Source: Fimenecus sp045594645
GTDB lineage: Bacteria; Bacillota; Clostridia; Oscillospirales; Acutalibacteraceae
NCBI GenBank assembly: GCA_045594645.1
Contig: JAZNYY010000076.1
Span: forward strand, 1 to 47,827
Length of the DNA: 47,827 nt
Reading direction: 5' to 3'
The position numbers and the translations under genes were made by a program. The notes beneath the pieces are model-generated. The model had not been told where the DNA came from. It worked only from the letters and a program-made list of their open reading frames with translations, and made no database searches. This document shows, piece after piece, positions 24,911 to 34,085 of this stretch (positions are counted from its first letter, which is position 1; every line of letters begins with the position of its first letter).

Positions 24911-26538
24911 TTCATATTTTCCTTAATTTTAAAATTAATTTTTTCTCTTGTATTGAGCAACCACTCATTAGAATGTGGGTACTCAGTGAAGGTTAATGAA
25001 TGCTTGCCATTTTCTTCAATAATACCAAGGCAAGTTTTTTTGTCGGTGAGCCTTTTAAGAGTATTAAGTGCCGCCATATCCTGCAAAGCATCATAAAATA
25101 CTTTGAGTCTTAATGAGTGATGGGCTGTTCCGTCTTCGGCAGGGTAAACAATATAACTGTCACCCGAGGGGAATTCTTTGCCCGCGTCACTTACTTTATA
25201 TGGGTCTATAACCGCTTTTGAAAGTCGTGTATAATAGAAATTATAACCCCAATGTAAAAAGCCTACAACATCAAATTTGAACATTTGATAACCAATAACT
25301 CTTGTACGAATTGAGTCATTACAGAAAAATCTGTTTGCAACTTGTTTTTTGTTTTGAGCACTGCAGTAATAAGTCCATAATTCGTCTGTTTTGCCGATGA
25401 ATTTGTCAATATGGTCATTTGAGGGGATGGGCGTTGTAACAATACCTAATTTATAGAACCAAACATCAGACAATGCGTCAACAATTTTATAACCCTTATA
25501 GAGCTTATGTATCAACTTTGAAGCCTTTGAATATGGGCGAAGCATTGAAAAATTCGGCTCGTCGCTAACATGAATTAAAACCCTGTCTTTAAGGTTTCTT
25601 TTTTCAAGATATTTTTTGAATTCTACTGAAAAATCAGTTAAGAATTTTTTGTATTCTTTTGATGTGGCTTTAGTTTCCCAACCAAATATCTTTTTGTATT
25701 CGCCGTCAACCGTTGCCATAATTTTAGGTGAGTGGTGTGCACCCCATTGAGTAAAGAAATGAGCCATTTCAAAATACTTAATTCCGCATCTTTCCGCCAT
25801 TTCAATCCATTGCGTGAGTTTGTCAAAGCTAAATGAATACACACCATTATTCAGTGTAACATCAACCAACTGAACAGTCGGCCTTTCTTTGCCTTTTTCT
25901 GTATCAAGCGGGGGAGTGAAAATTGGTGTGAGCACACAGTTCATTCCATATTCGTTGGCAGTTTTTAAAAAGTTTTCAGTAACTCGCCAATACTCGTCTG
26001 AAAATGCTTCAAATTTATAATGCGACATTAAGCAGTCAGTATGAAACCAACAAGTATAAATGAAGTCATTAAAACTGAGACTGCAATCAATAATTTCAAC
26101 ATTTATTGAAGTTTCTGCAAGTAAAACATCATTTTCATTGATTAAAACTTTAATTTCATTGTTACCGATATTTTCTTTGTCTGCATTAACCTCAACCCAG
26201 AATACATTTATACCTTTTACAATATTAATTTCGTTATCAATTGGCAACAATAAATCGGGGTAATATCCGTCTTTGCTGTATCTAAAATAATTATCAGAGT
26301 CCTTAAACATAGGAAAATCCGATTTAATATGCTCAACTGTGTATTTGCGAATATCTTTAATATTGCTGTTTATTGTAAGTGTACCAACAAAATCTTTTTC
26401 ACTTTCAATTACAACCTGAAAGGATTTCTTTTCATTATTAAGCATGGAAAACTGTGACAAAGCAATTTCAGGTACTTTGTCCTCGTGATAAAGCTTTTCA
26501 AGTGATGAAATTATTTTAATTGTTACAGAATTACTCAA
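24907..26538 (-). CDS. DUF4091 glycoside-hydrolase-like protein
   Basis: About 543 residues. The C-terminal two-thirds resembles DUF4091 barrels: GMNCVLTPIFTPPLD, WGAHHSPKIM, HVSDEPNFSMLRPYSKAS, and FLHWGYNFYYTRLS. The N-terminal part looks like a beta domain. No signal peptide is seen, so it is probably cytosolic. The frame is open to a TTG at 26553 with no ribosome site, but GGAGTGG at 26551-26545 sits 6 bases ahead of TTG 26538, so 26538 is preferred. Substrate unknown. The 4-base overlap with rodA (ATGA) suggests co-translation. Confidence 0.8.
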   Translation of the reverse strand: MSNSVTIKIISSLEKLYHEDKVPEIALSQFSMLNNEKKSFQVVIESEKDFVGTLTINSNIKDIRKYTVEHIKSDFPMFKDSDNYFRYSKDGYYPDLLLPIDNEINIVKGINVFWVEVNADKENIGNNEIKVLINENDVLLAETSINVEIIDCSLSFNDFIYTCWFHTDCLMSHYKFEAFSDEYWRVTENFLKTANEYGMNCVLTPIFTPPLDTEKGKERPTVQLVDVTLNNGVYSFSFDKLTQWIEMAERCGIKYFEMAHFFTQWGAHHSPKIMATVDGEYKKIFGWETKATSKEYKKFLTDFSVEFKKYLEKRNLKDRVLIHVSDEPNFSMLRPYSKASKLIHKLYKGYKIVDALSDVWFYKLGIVTTPIPSNDHIDKFIGKTDELWTYYCSAQNKKQVANRFFCNDSIRTRVIGYQMFKFDVVGFLHWGYNFYYTRLSKAVIDPYKVSDAGKEFPSGDSYIVYPAEDGTAHHSLRLKVFYDALQDMAALNTLKRLTDKKTCLGIIEENGKHSLTFTEYPHSNEWLLNTREKINFKIKENMK

Positions 26539-26629
26539 TTCATACCACTCCAATATAATTTATATAAATTTTAGCCCATTTTTACTGATTTGTAAAGTAT
26601 ATTGAGCTTAATTTAGTGTTATTTTATCC

Positions 26630-26658
26630 TTGCGGAATGAAGTATATAGTGGTAAAAT
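26630..26658 (+). promoter_or_regulatory. typA promoter
   Basis: TTGCGG at 26630-26635, a 17-base spacer and TAAAAT at 26653-26658, 33 bases upstream of the TTG start. Confidence 0.6.
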
Positions 26659-26691
26659 ATATAGTCGAAAATAAAAGTGCAGGTGAAAATC

Positions 26692-28512
26692 TTGAAAAAA
26701 AGAGAAGATGTAAGAAATATAGCTATTATTGCTCATGTTGACCACGGTAAAACAACATTGGTTGACGAGCTTTTAAAGCAGAGCGGAATTTTCAGAAGTA
26801 ACGAGGTTGTTCAAGACAGAGTTATGGACTCAAACGACCTTGAAAGAGAACGCGGAATTACAATTCTTTCAAAAAATACTTCTGTTCATTATAATGATAT
26901 CAAAATCAATATTGTTGACACCCCGGGTCACGCCGACTTCGGCGGTGAGGTTGAACGAATTCTCACAATGGTTGACGGTGTTTTGCTTCTTGTTGACGCA
27001 TTTGAGGGTTGTATGCCTCAAACACGATTTGTTCTTAAAAAAGCATTGGGACTCAATAAAAAGGTTGTAGTAGTTGTAAATAAAATTGACCGTCCCGGTG
27101 CCAGACCGGCCGAAGTAATCGACGAGGTGCTTGACTTGTTCATTGAGCTTGGTGCAAGTGATGAGCAGATTGAATTCCCTGTAATTTATGCATCAGCTCG
27201 TGATGGCTATTCGTCAGTTGACCCCGATGTACGCGAGGGTGATATGAGACCTCTATTTGACGCTATTATCGAAAATATTGAAGCGCCAGCAGGAGATATT
27301 GATGCACCGCTTCAAGTTCTTTTTTCAAGTCTTGATTATGATGATTACATCGGTAGAATCGGTGTCGGCAGAGTAGAGCGAGGCAGAATTAATCGCAATG
27401 ATTTAGTAACACTTTGTAAAACTGACGGAAGCCAAGAAAATGTGCGTATTTCGCGTCTTTATCAGTTTGAAGGACTTAGACGAGTTGAGGTTGAAAGTGC
27501 CGCAATCGGTGATATTATCTGTATTTCGGGAATTACCGACCTTAATATCGGCGAAACTATTTGTTCGCCCGATTGTGTTGAGCCTCTTCCATTTATAAAA
27601 ATTGATGAGCCAACTCTTTCAATGAATTTCATTGTTAATGACAGCCCGTTTGCAGGTAGAGAGGGTAAATTTGTAACTTCGCGTAATCTTCGTGACCGTC
27701 TTTTCAAAGAGGTAGAAATAAATGTAAGTATGCGTGTTGAAGAAACTGAGTCGACCGATACATTCAAGGTTTCGGGCCGTGGTGAATTACATCTTTCAAT
27801 TCTTATTGAAACAATGCGTCGTCAAGGCTATGAATTCCAAGTTTCACGCCCCAAGGTAATTACAAAAATTGAAAATTGCGTTCTTTTAGAGCCAATGGAA
27901 CTACTCATTGTTGAAGTTCCCGAGGAATATGTGGGCGCTGTTATGATGAAAATTGGTGCTCGTCGCGGTGAACTTGAGAATATGGGTACTCGTGAAGGTG
28001 GTTCAACTCACCTTGAATTTAAAATCCCCGCAAGAGGTCTTATTGGTTACCGCTCAGAGTTTATGACCGACACAAACGGTAATGGCATTATGAACAATCT
28101 TTTCGCTGGATATGAAGAATATAAAGGCGAAATAGAAACTCGTGAAAGGGGCTCAATTGTAGCTCACGAAACAGGCGAAAGCACCGCTTATGGTCTTTTC
28201 AATACTCAGGACAGAGGTCGTTTGTTCATTGGTCCCGGTGTTCCTGTTTATGAGGGTATGATTGTTGGTGAATGTGCAAAGAGCGAAGATGTTGTTTGCA
28301 ATGTATGTAAAACGAAGCACCTTACAAATACTCGTGCTTCAGGCTCAGACGATGCTTTACGACTTGTTCCACATACAACTTTAAGCCTTGAGCAGTCAAT
28401 GGAATTCATTAAAGACGACGAGCTTATGGAAGTTACACCAATAAATATAAGACTTCGCAAAACAATTCTTTCAAAAGAATTAAGAATGAAGCAACAGTTC
28501 AGAAAGAAATAA
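26692..28512 (+). CDS. typA: ribosome-associated GTPase TypA/BipA
   Basis: 606 residues, the usual length. GTPase motifs: AHVDHGKTTL (G1), RERGITI (G2), DTPGHADFGGE (G3), NKIDRPGARP (G4). EF-G-like domains III and V follow, with SGRGELHLSILIETMRRQGYE and GYRSEFMTDTNGNGIMN, and a BipA-specific C-terminal domain. BipA assists 50S assembly and stress or cold adaptation. The start is TTG 26692, with AGGTGA at 26681-26686 five bases ahead; an in-frame GTG at 26677 would place the start before that site. Confidence 0.95.
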   Translation: MKKREDVRNIAIIAHVDHGKTTLVDELLKQSGIFRSNEVVQDRVMDSNDLERERGITILSKNTSVHYNDIKINIVDTPGHADFGGEVERILTMVDGVLLLVDAFEGCMPQTRFVLKKALGLNKKVVVVVNKIDRPGARPAEVIDEVLDLFIELGASDEQIEFPVIYASARDGYSSVDPDVREGDMRPLFDAIIENIEAPAGDIDAPLQVLFSSLDYDDYIGRIGVGRVERGRINRNDLVTLCKTDGSQENVRISRLYQFEGLRRVEVESAAIGDIICISGITDLNIGETICSPDCVEPLPFIKIDEPTLSMNFIVNDSPFAGREGKFVTSRNLRDRLFKEVEINVSMRVEETESTDTFKVSGRGELHLSILIETMRRQGYEFQVSRPKVITKIENCVLLEPMELLIVEVPEEYVGAVMMKIGARRGELENMGTREGGSTHLEFKIPARGLIGYRSEFMTDTNGNGIMNNLFAGYEEYKGEIETRERGSIVAHETGESTAYGLFNTQDRGRLFIGPGVPVYEGMIVGECAKSEDVVCNVCKTKHLTNTRASGSDDALRLVPHTTLSLEQSMEFIKDDELMEVTPINIRLRKTILSKELRMKQQFRKK

Positions 28513-28543
28513 TTATTCTAAAACATTTTAAGGAGGTGACATC

Positions 28544-29593
28544 GTGAAAGGAATGAAAATCGGCATCGACTTTGGTTCTTCTTCTCTCAAAATTTTTGCA
28601 GAGGGTAAGGGTGTAGTCGTTGATGAGCCGTCAATTGTAGCAGTTGAGACTGAAACGGGCAAGCCAATAGCTTTCGGCAAAGCTGCAGATGCAGTTTATG
28701 GCAGATGTGTTGACGATATTAAGGTTGTCAAAGTAATTCGTAACGGTGTCATTTCTGATTTTGTTATGGCAGAGCGAATGTTGCGTTATTATTTGCAACG
28801 CGTTTGCGGTAACAGAATATACAAACCCAATGTTATAATTTCACTTTCAACCGACATTTCGAGCCTTGAGAAGAAAACATTTCTTGATGTTGTTACTTTG
28901 GCGGGTGCGGGCAGAGTTTGTATGGTTGAGGGGATTCTTGCTTCTGGATTTGGTGCGAATGTGGCAACCGATAAAATAGGTGGCAGAATGGTGCTTGACA
29001 TTGGTCACCAACTTACAGAATTCGCTGTGGTTTCAATGGGCAGTATTGCCGCAAGCGGTGTAATTCGCCGTGGAAGTGACGAAATAGATAAAGCAATCAT
29101 AAAACATCTTAAAAAAGACCGCGATATCAACATTGGTCCTCACACCGCACGCGAAATTAAAAACAAAATTACTTCTGCCGAACCTAGAAACTGCGAAACC
29201 GCATTGATGGTTTCGGGTAAAAGTAACCTTGATGAAATGCCCATTTCATTTGAAATTACATCAACTGAGATTTATCCGTTTGTTGACGAGCAGATTTCTG
29301 CACTTGTTTGCGACATTCACGCTGAAATGCAGAATATCCCGCCCGAATTACTTGCCGATGCCGCAGACCACGGAATATTACTTTGCGGTGGCGGTGGGTT
29401 AATCTTTGACATTGCCGACAGAATTGAAAAAGAAACAAGTATTCGCTGTGAAGTAATGGAAGAGCCAAGGCTTACAAAAATCAAAGGTTTAGGAACTTTG
29501 ATGGTGAATGATAGGCTTCTTGAAAATAACGGGTACCGCTTTATTTTTAAAGATGAAATAAGAGAAAGAATTAAAAAGTTTGATAAGATATGA
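28544..29593 (+). CDS. divergent MreB/Mbl-like actin homologue
   Basis: 349 residues of the MreB family. Phosphate loop 1 is MKIGIDFGSSSLKIF, followed by GKGVVVDEPSIVAVE, the helix VIRNGVISDFVMAERMLRYY and the adenosine motif ILLCGGGGLIFDI. Phosphate loop 2, normally DIGGGTTE, reads DIGHQLTE at 152-159. The usual EEPMAAAIGAGL block reads VEGILASGFGANV. It therefore looks like a specialised paralogue, perhaps with altered ATP turnover. MreB filaments guide lateral wall synthesis by RodA. A strong AAGGAGGTG site precedes the start, 31 bases after typA. Confidence 0.85.
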   Translation: MKGMKIGIDFGSSSLKIFAEGKGVVVDEPSIVAVETETGKPIAFGKAADAVYGRCVDDIKVVKVIRNGVISDFVMAERMLRYYLQRVCGNRIYKPNVIISLSTDISSLEKKTFLDVVTLAGAGRVCMVEGILASGFGANVATDKIGGRMVLDIGHQLTEFAVVSMGSIAASGVIRRGSDEIDKAIIKHLKKDRDINIGPHTAREIKNKITSAEPRNCETALMVSGKSNLDEMPISFEITSTEIYPFVDEQISALVCDIHAEMQNIPPELLADAADHGILLCGGGGLIFDIADRIEKETSIRCEVMEEPRLTKIKGLGTLMVNDRLLENNGYRFIFKDEIRERIKKFDKI

Positions 29594-29626
29594 AAAAACA
29601 GTACCAGTTTTGGTACTGTTTTTTTC
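29593..29626. terminator. bidirectional terminator
   Basis: ACAGTACCA and TGGTACTGT form a 9-bp stem around GTTT, extended by A's on the left and T's on the right, so either strand has a U-tract. It separates the convergent mreB-like gene and ldh. Confidence 0.9.
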
Positions 29627-29630
29627 TTTG

Positions 29631-30584
29631 TTAAAAACCTATCTCTTCCGCGGTTTCTTTTAAGAAATTACATGAATCAATAAATGCAGTTCTTTCATTT
29701 TCTTTTAAATCAAGGACTATTACATCCTCCACACCGTTTCTGCCGATTATAGCGGGTAGCCCTGCATAAACACCGCTAATTCCATACTGACCATTAAGCA
29801 TTACAGACACAGTTAATGCACTTTTCTCATCGCCGAAAATTGCCCTCACAATCCGCACAAGTGCCATACCTATGCCATAATATGTTGCAGATTTTGCTCT
29901 GATAATTTCTTGTGCGGCGCCCGTCACATTTTTGCCGATTTGGTATAATTCTTCAAATTTATATTTACCGTTAGAAGAATCAATAATATCATAAATTCTT
30001 TTAGTAGTGACATAAGCTTGTGACCACGGAACAATCTCGCTGTCACCGTGTTCACCAATTACATATGCGTGCACATTTCGTGGGTCAATTGAGAAATAAT
30101 CGCCAAGTAAATATCGCAGTCTTGCAGTATCAAGTGTTGTGCCGCTACCGATAACTCTTGAGGGGTCAAAGCCGGATAATTCAAGTGTTATTTTAGTCAT
30201 AATATCAACAGGATTTGTTGCAACAAGGAAAATACCGTCAAATCCGCTTTTAACAATTGGGTCGATAATTGATTTAAATACTTCAAGATTTCGTTTAAGA
30301 AGAGCAATTCTGCCTTCGCCATCTTTCTGTGCCACACCTGCGGCAATAACAACAATATCTGCATCGTGGCAATCGCTGTATTCACCGTCAAAAATCAGCA
30401 TATTTCTTTTAGCAAAGGGTAGACCATGGTTTAAGTCCATAGCCTCTCCATGTGCTTTTACCTTGTTAACATCAATAAGCACAAGCTGGTCACATTCGCC
30501 GCTGTTAAGAAGTGCATAAGCAAAGCTCATACCAACAAAACCGGTGCCAACGAGTGCAACCTTTTTTAAGTCACCGTTTTTCAT
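29631..30584 (-). CDS. ldh: L-lactate dehydrogenase
   Basis: About 317 residues. NAD-binding VALVGTGFVGMSFAYALL, the mobile loop GVAQKDGEGR, the TNPVDIMT block, the substrate-binding arginine in LDTARLRYLLG, and the catalytic histidine in GEHGDSE. The glutamine in AQKD marks lactate rather than malate specificity. It reduces pyruvate to L-lactate to regenerate NAD+. Three nearby ATGs exist (30593, 30590, 30584); 30584 is favoured because AAAGGA lies 8 bases ahead. asnB ends 3 to 12 bases upstream, so the two form an operon. Confidence 0.93.
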   Translation of the reverse strand: MKNGDLKKVALVGTGFVGMSFAYALLNSGECDQLVLIDVNKVKAHGEAMDLNHGLPFAKRNMLIFDGEYSDCHDADIVVIAAGVAQKDGEGRIALLKRNLEVFKSIIDPIVKSGFDGIFLVATNPVDIMTKITLELSGFDPSRVIGSGTTLDTARLRYLLGDYFSIDPRNVHAYVIGEHGDSEIVPWSQAYVTTKRIYDIIDSSNGKYKFEELYQIGKNVTGAAQEIIRAKSATYYGIGMALVRIVRAIFGDEKSALTVSVMLNGQYGISGVYAGLPAIIGRNGVEDVIVLDLKENERTAFIDSCNFLKETAEEIGF

Positions 30585-30596
30585 TTTCATCATCCT

Positions 30597-32426
30597 TTAT
30601 TTTATGATAATTTTATATTTTTTAAGCCAATAGTTTATTTGAATAAAATATGCTATTGTTTGTGGAGTTGTCATTAACTGTCCATACCACGGCTCGTGTC
30701 GTTCTGTATTTAGTAGTTTTTCCAACTCTGACTTTTTTATAAATGATAACATAGGTGACGATGAATTTTCAATAATTTCTCTTAACATATTTGAAACTAT
30801 TTTTAAATATTCAGGGTTGTGGGTTTTAGGATATGGGCTCTTTTTACGCCACAATACATCATCGGGCAAAATACCTGCTACGGCTTGCCTTAAAAGACCT
30901 TTTTCATATGACTTATAGTCTTTATATTCCCACGGTACAGAATATAGATATTCGGCAATTCTGTAGTCGCAGAAGGGTACTCTAACTTCAAGGGCGTTAT
31001 ACATACTCATTCTGTCTTTACGGTCAAGCAGAGTTTGCATAAACCAATCAAGATTTAACTTCATCATCTCTTTCATTCGGGATTCAAGAGGGGATATACC
31101 ACTAATTTTTGAAGTATTGATTAGTGTATCCTTATATCTTGAATATACATAATCTTCAGCTTTTGGTATGCGAATATCGTCTTTTATAAATGATTTCCTG
31201 TATGCTGTTGACTGCGCCCACGGGAAACCGTTTATTGCTCTAATTTCTTTATCCCTGTACCAAGGATATCCGCCGAAAATCTCGTCAGCACATTCTCCCG
31301 ACAATGCAACTGTACAATGCTTTTTAATCTCTTTACAGAAGAGCAAAAGAGAAGAATCCACATCTGCCATTCCGGGCAAATCGCGAGCATCAACGGCCTC
31401 TAAAAGCGCATTTGCAAGGTCTTTATTCTTTAAAGTAATTAAATGGTGCTCGCAGTTAAGATAGTCACACATTTTTTTGATATATTCTGTGTCGCTGTTT
31501 GGTTGGAATTTGCTCTTTTTAAAATATTTCTCATTATCTTCATAGGTAACGGAAAAAGTCTTTAACTGCTGACCTTTTTCTTTGAAATATGAATTAGCAA
31601 TTGAAGAAATAATACTTGAATCGAGCCCACCCGAAAGGAAAGTGCCAACAGGTACATCGGAAACTAATTGGCGAGTAATTGCGTCTTTAACGAGAAACCG
31701 TACTTTTTCAACTGTTTGGTCAAAATTATCTTTATGCTCGCGGTCCTTGAGTGTCCAGTATTTTCTAATTCTTATTCCGCTTTTTGAGTAATAACCGCAA
31801 CAAGCGGGTTTAACTTCGCTTATTCCTTTGAAAACAGCACAACCGGGGGTTCTGCCGGGTCCTATAAACATAATCTCGGCAATCGAGTTTTCGTTTATAA
31901 TCGGCTCAACATATTTGTGTTCAAGTAACGCTTTGATTTCAGAACCGAATATAAAAGAATTGTTTATCACCGTGTAAAATAAGGGTTTAACACCAATTCT
32001 GTCGCGGGCAAAAAATAGTCTTTGTTCTGCCTCGTCCCAAACTGCAAAAGCGAAAATGCCATTGAATTTTTCAACACATTTTTCTTTCCATTCAACATAG
32101 GCTTTCAGAACAACTTCTGTGTCGGAGTGTCCTACGAATTTATGTCCTGATAATTTTAATTCATCGCGAACCTCGTCTGTATTATACAATTCTCCGTTAT
32201 ATACAAGTGTATATTCGTTTTCACCGTATTTTGTTGTCATTGGCTGAATTCCGTTTTCAATGTCAATAACACAAAGACGCGAATGAACAAGTGCTGCGTT
32301 GTCTTTGATGTAAATACCGTTCTGGTCAGGCCCGCGTGGCGCTAACACCTTTTGCATTCTTAAAAATGAGTCTTTATTTTTAATCACAGAGTTTGAAAAT
32401 GACACTTCTCCTGCAATTCCGCACAT
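30597..32426 (-). CDS. asnB: asparagine synthetase B, glutamine-hydrolysing
   Basis: 609 residues. N-terminal glutaminase with nucleophile C2 in MCGIAGEVSF, RGPDQNGIY, HSRLCVIDIENG and VYNGELYN. The synthetase domain carries the pyrophosphate loop LSGGLDSSI near residue 265, and ALSGECADEIFGGYPWY. It makes asparagine from aspartate, ATP and glutamine. The length and motif set match housekeeping AsnB of Clostridia; no peptide precursor or biosynthetic genes lie nearby. GAGGTGA precedes the ATG. It is co-directional with ldh. Confidence 0.93.
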   Translation of the reverse strand: MCGIAGEVSFSNSVIKNKDSFLRMQKVLAPRGPDQNGIYIKDNAALVHSRLCVIDIENGIQPMTTKYGENEYTLVYNGELYNTDEVRDELKLSGHKFVGHSDTEVVLKAYVEWKEKCVEKFNGIFAFAVWDEAEQRLFFARDRIGVKPLFYTVINNSFIFGSEIKALLEHKYVEPIINENSIAEIMFIGPGRTPGCAVFKGISEVKPACCGYYSKSGIRIRKYWTLKDREHKDNFDQTVEKVRFLVKDAITRQLVSDVPVGTFLSGGLDSSIISSIANSYFKEKGQQLKTFSVTYEDNEKYFKKSKFQPNSDTEYIKKMCDYLNCEHHLITLKNKDLANALLEAVDARDLPGMADVDSSLLLFCKEIKKHCTVALSGECADEIFGGYPWYRDKEIRAINGFPWAQSTAYRKSFIKDDIRIPKAEDYVYSRYKDTLINTSKISGISPLESRMKEMMKLNLDWFMQTLLDRKDRMSMYNALEVRVPFCDYRIAEYLYSVPWEYKDYKSYEKGLLRQAVAGILPDDVLWRKKSPYPKTHNPEYLKIVSNMLREIIENSSSPMLSFIKKSELEKLLNTERHEPWYGQLMTTPQTIAYFIQINYWLKKYKIIIK

Positions 32427-32542
32427 AAAATCACCTCAAAAAAGTTGCTTCATAATAGAATATGAAAATCCTAATAAAAAATACTCAATAAATCTTTTAA
32501 TTTGAATTTTATTGTGTTAATATATGGTTTGAGGTGAATTTT

Positions 32543-34075
32543 TTGTCACGGTTAATTAATCTATTCGGTTCGTTTTTCCCAAAGCTTCAAAAGGATTTCA
32601 AAATTTATGACGGCGAAATTTTTTCTGAAATTTATGAGGGAGATTTTTATAAAGATATTCCATATAGAAAATACATAAATTTTGATTTGCGACTTCCTTT
32701 GCACGATGCAAAATATATCCGCGATTTTGGTGCAAAGGCCGACGATAAAGCAATAAATAATGCAAAAATGATTAACACCGCAATTGATGCTTGTCATAAA
32801 AACGGTGGCGGAATTGTAGTTGTTGACGGTGGTAACTACACAAGCGGAACAATTTACCTTAAAAGTAATGTTGTGCTTTACATTGCTGACGGCTCGTCAA
32901 TTATTGCATCACATAATACAGCAGATTTTACAGAAAACGCGTTAATATATGCTAACAACTGTGAGAATATCGGTATTGTAGGTCCTGGTAAAATCTGCGG
33001 TGAGGGTAACTTCTTTTCACTTGCTCCACATTTACCACCAAAAACTGAACCATTCAATAAAACTTTAGATGTTTGGGACTTGCGTCAAGAATACAGAAAA
33101 AGAATTCGCTTTCCGCATAAGAGCAAATATGGATATTTAATGCTTTTGAAGAACTGCAATCACATTAAGCTTTATAATCTTATTCTCGAAAATTCAGCAA
33201 TGTGGACTGTAAATGTCAACTCATCAAATGATATTAACATTTCTAATGTGGTTATAAATAATAACCGCCATATTGCTAACTGTGACGGCATTGATATTTG
33301 CGGTTCATCAAATGTGATTGTAAAGAATTGCTTTGTGTCTACTGCCGATGACGGAATAGTGTTAAAAAACAGCTACGGTATTGCAACATCGGGCGATGAC
33401 GGACTAAAAATCAAGAACAATCTTGATGTTGCTTGTAAACGCGGTATGAGTAATATATATATTCACGATTGTGAAGTGCTTTCTTGCACAAATGCATTTA
33501 AAATCGGCACTGAAACATCATTGGATATTAGTGATGTTACGGTTGAAAACTGCAAATTTTATTTAACTGACATTTATCCTGCGGGCGTTAGCGGAATATC
33601 AATTGAATCCTGTGATGGTGCAAAGGTAAATAATATAAATATTTCCAATATTGAAATAGATTCTATGGCTTGCCCTTTGTTTATAAGGATTAATAACCGC
33701 AATGGCGATAACAAGCCCGACCTTAATGGCAGGGGTGACATAGGTAATATTTCAATAAAGAATATTAAGGCAGAAAATGTTGAAATCCCCGTGATGATTA
33801 TGGGAATTCCAAATCAAAAGATTAAAGATGTGACACTTTCAAACTTTGAAATCTGGTATGCTGACGGTAGGGATTATTTTGATTTTCGCTTTAAAATTCC
33901 CGAACAAGAAAAAGAATATCCCGAATGTAATCGTTTTAGGAATATCAATGCTTACGGAATTTTTGTGCGCCACGCCGAAAACATTTCATTGGAGAATTTT
34001 AAAGTTAAACCAAGAGAAAAAACTTATCGTAAATTTAAAAAGATAATTGATTGCAATAGTTTTAGTATAAAATAA
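32543..34075 (+). CDS. GH28 polygalacturonase-like beta-helix protein
   Basis: About 510 residues from TTG 32543 (GAGGTG at 32531-32536, 6 bases ahead; an in-frame GTG at 32534 lies inside that site). Start of the fold: IRDFGAKADDKAINNAKMINTAIDAC, then GGGIVVVDGGNYTSGTIYLKSNV. GH28 acids appear as NCD (246-248) and ADD (268-270). The usual GHG position reads SCTNAFKIGTE without histidine. No signal peptide, so it may act in the cytoplasm on imported oligosaccharides. Substrate unclear. It diverges from asnB and is followed 10 bases later by an acetyltransferase. Confidence 0.83.
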   Translation: MSRLINLFGSFFPKLQKDFKIYDGEIFSEIYEGDFYKDIPYRKYINFDLRLPLHDAKYIRDFGAKADDKAINNAKMINTAIDACHKNGGGIVVVDGGNYTSGTIYLKSNVVLYIADGSSIIASHNTADFTENALIYANNCENIGIVGPGKICGEGNFFSLAPHLPPKTEPFNKTLDVWDLRQEYRKRIRFPHKSKYGYLMLLKNCNHIKLYNLILENSAMWTVNVNSSNDINISNVVINNNRHIANCDGIDICGSSNVIVKNCFVSTADDGIVLKNSYGIATSGDDGLKIKNNLDVACKRGMSNIYIHDCEVLSCTNAFKIGTETSLDISDVTVENCKFYLTDIYPAGVSGISIESCDGAKVNNINISNIEIDSMACPLFIRINNRNGDNKPDLNGRGDIGNISIKNIKAENVEIPVMIMGIPNQKIKDVTLSNFEIWYADGRDYFDFRFKIPEQEKEYPECNRFRNINAYGIFVRHAENISLENFKVKPREKTYRKFKKIIDCNSFSIK

Positions 34076-34085
34076 GGAGTTCGTT

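Noticed and set aside
29631..30584. Malate dehydrogenase
   Set aside because: The specificity position is glutamine (AQKD), as in lactate dehydrogenases, not arginine.
30597..32426. asnB as part of a lasso peptide or other natural-product cluster
   Set aside because: No precursor peptide, protease or transporter nearby; motifs and length fit housekeeping asparagine synthetase.
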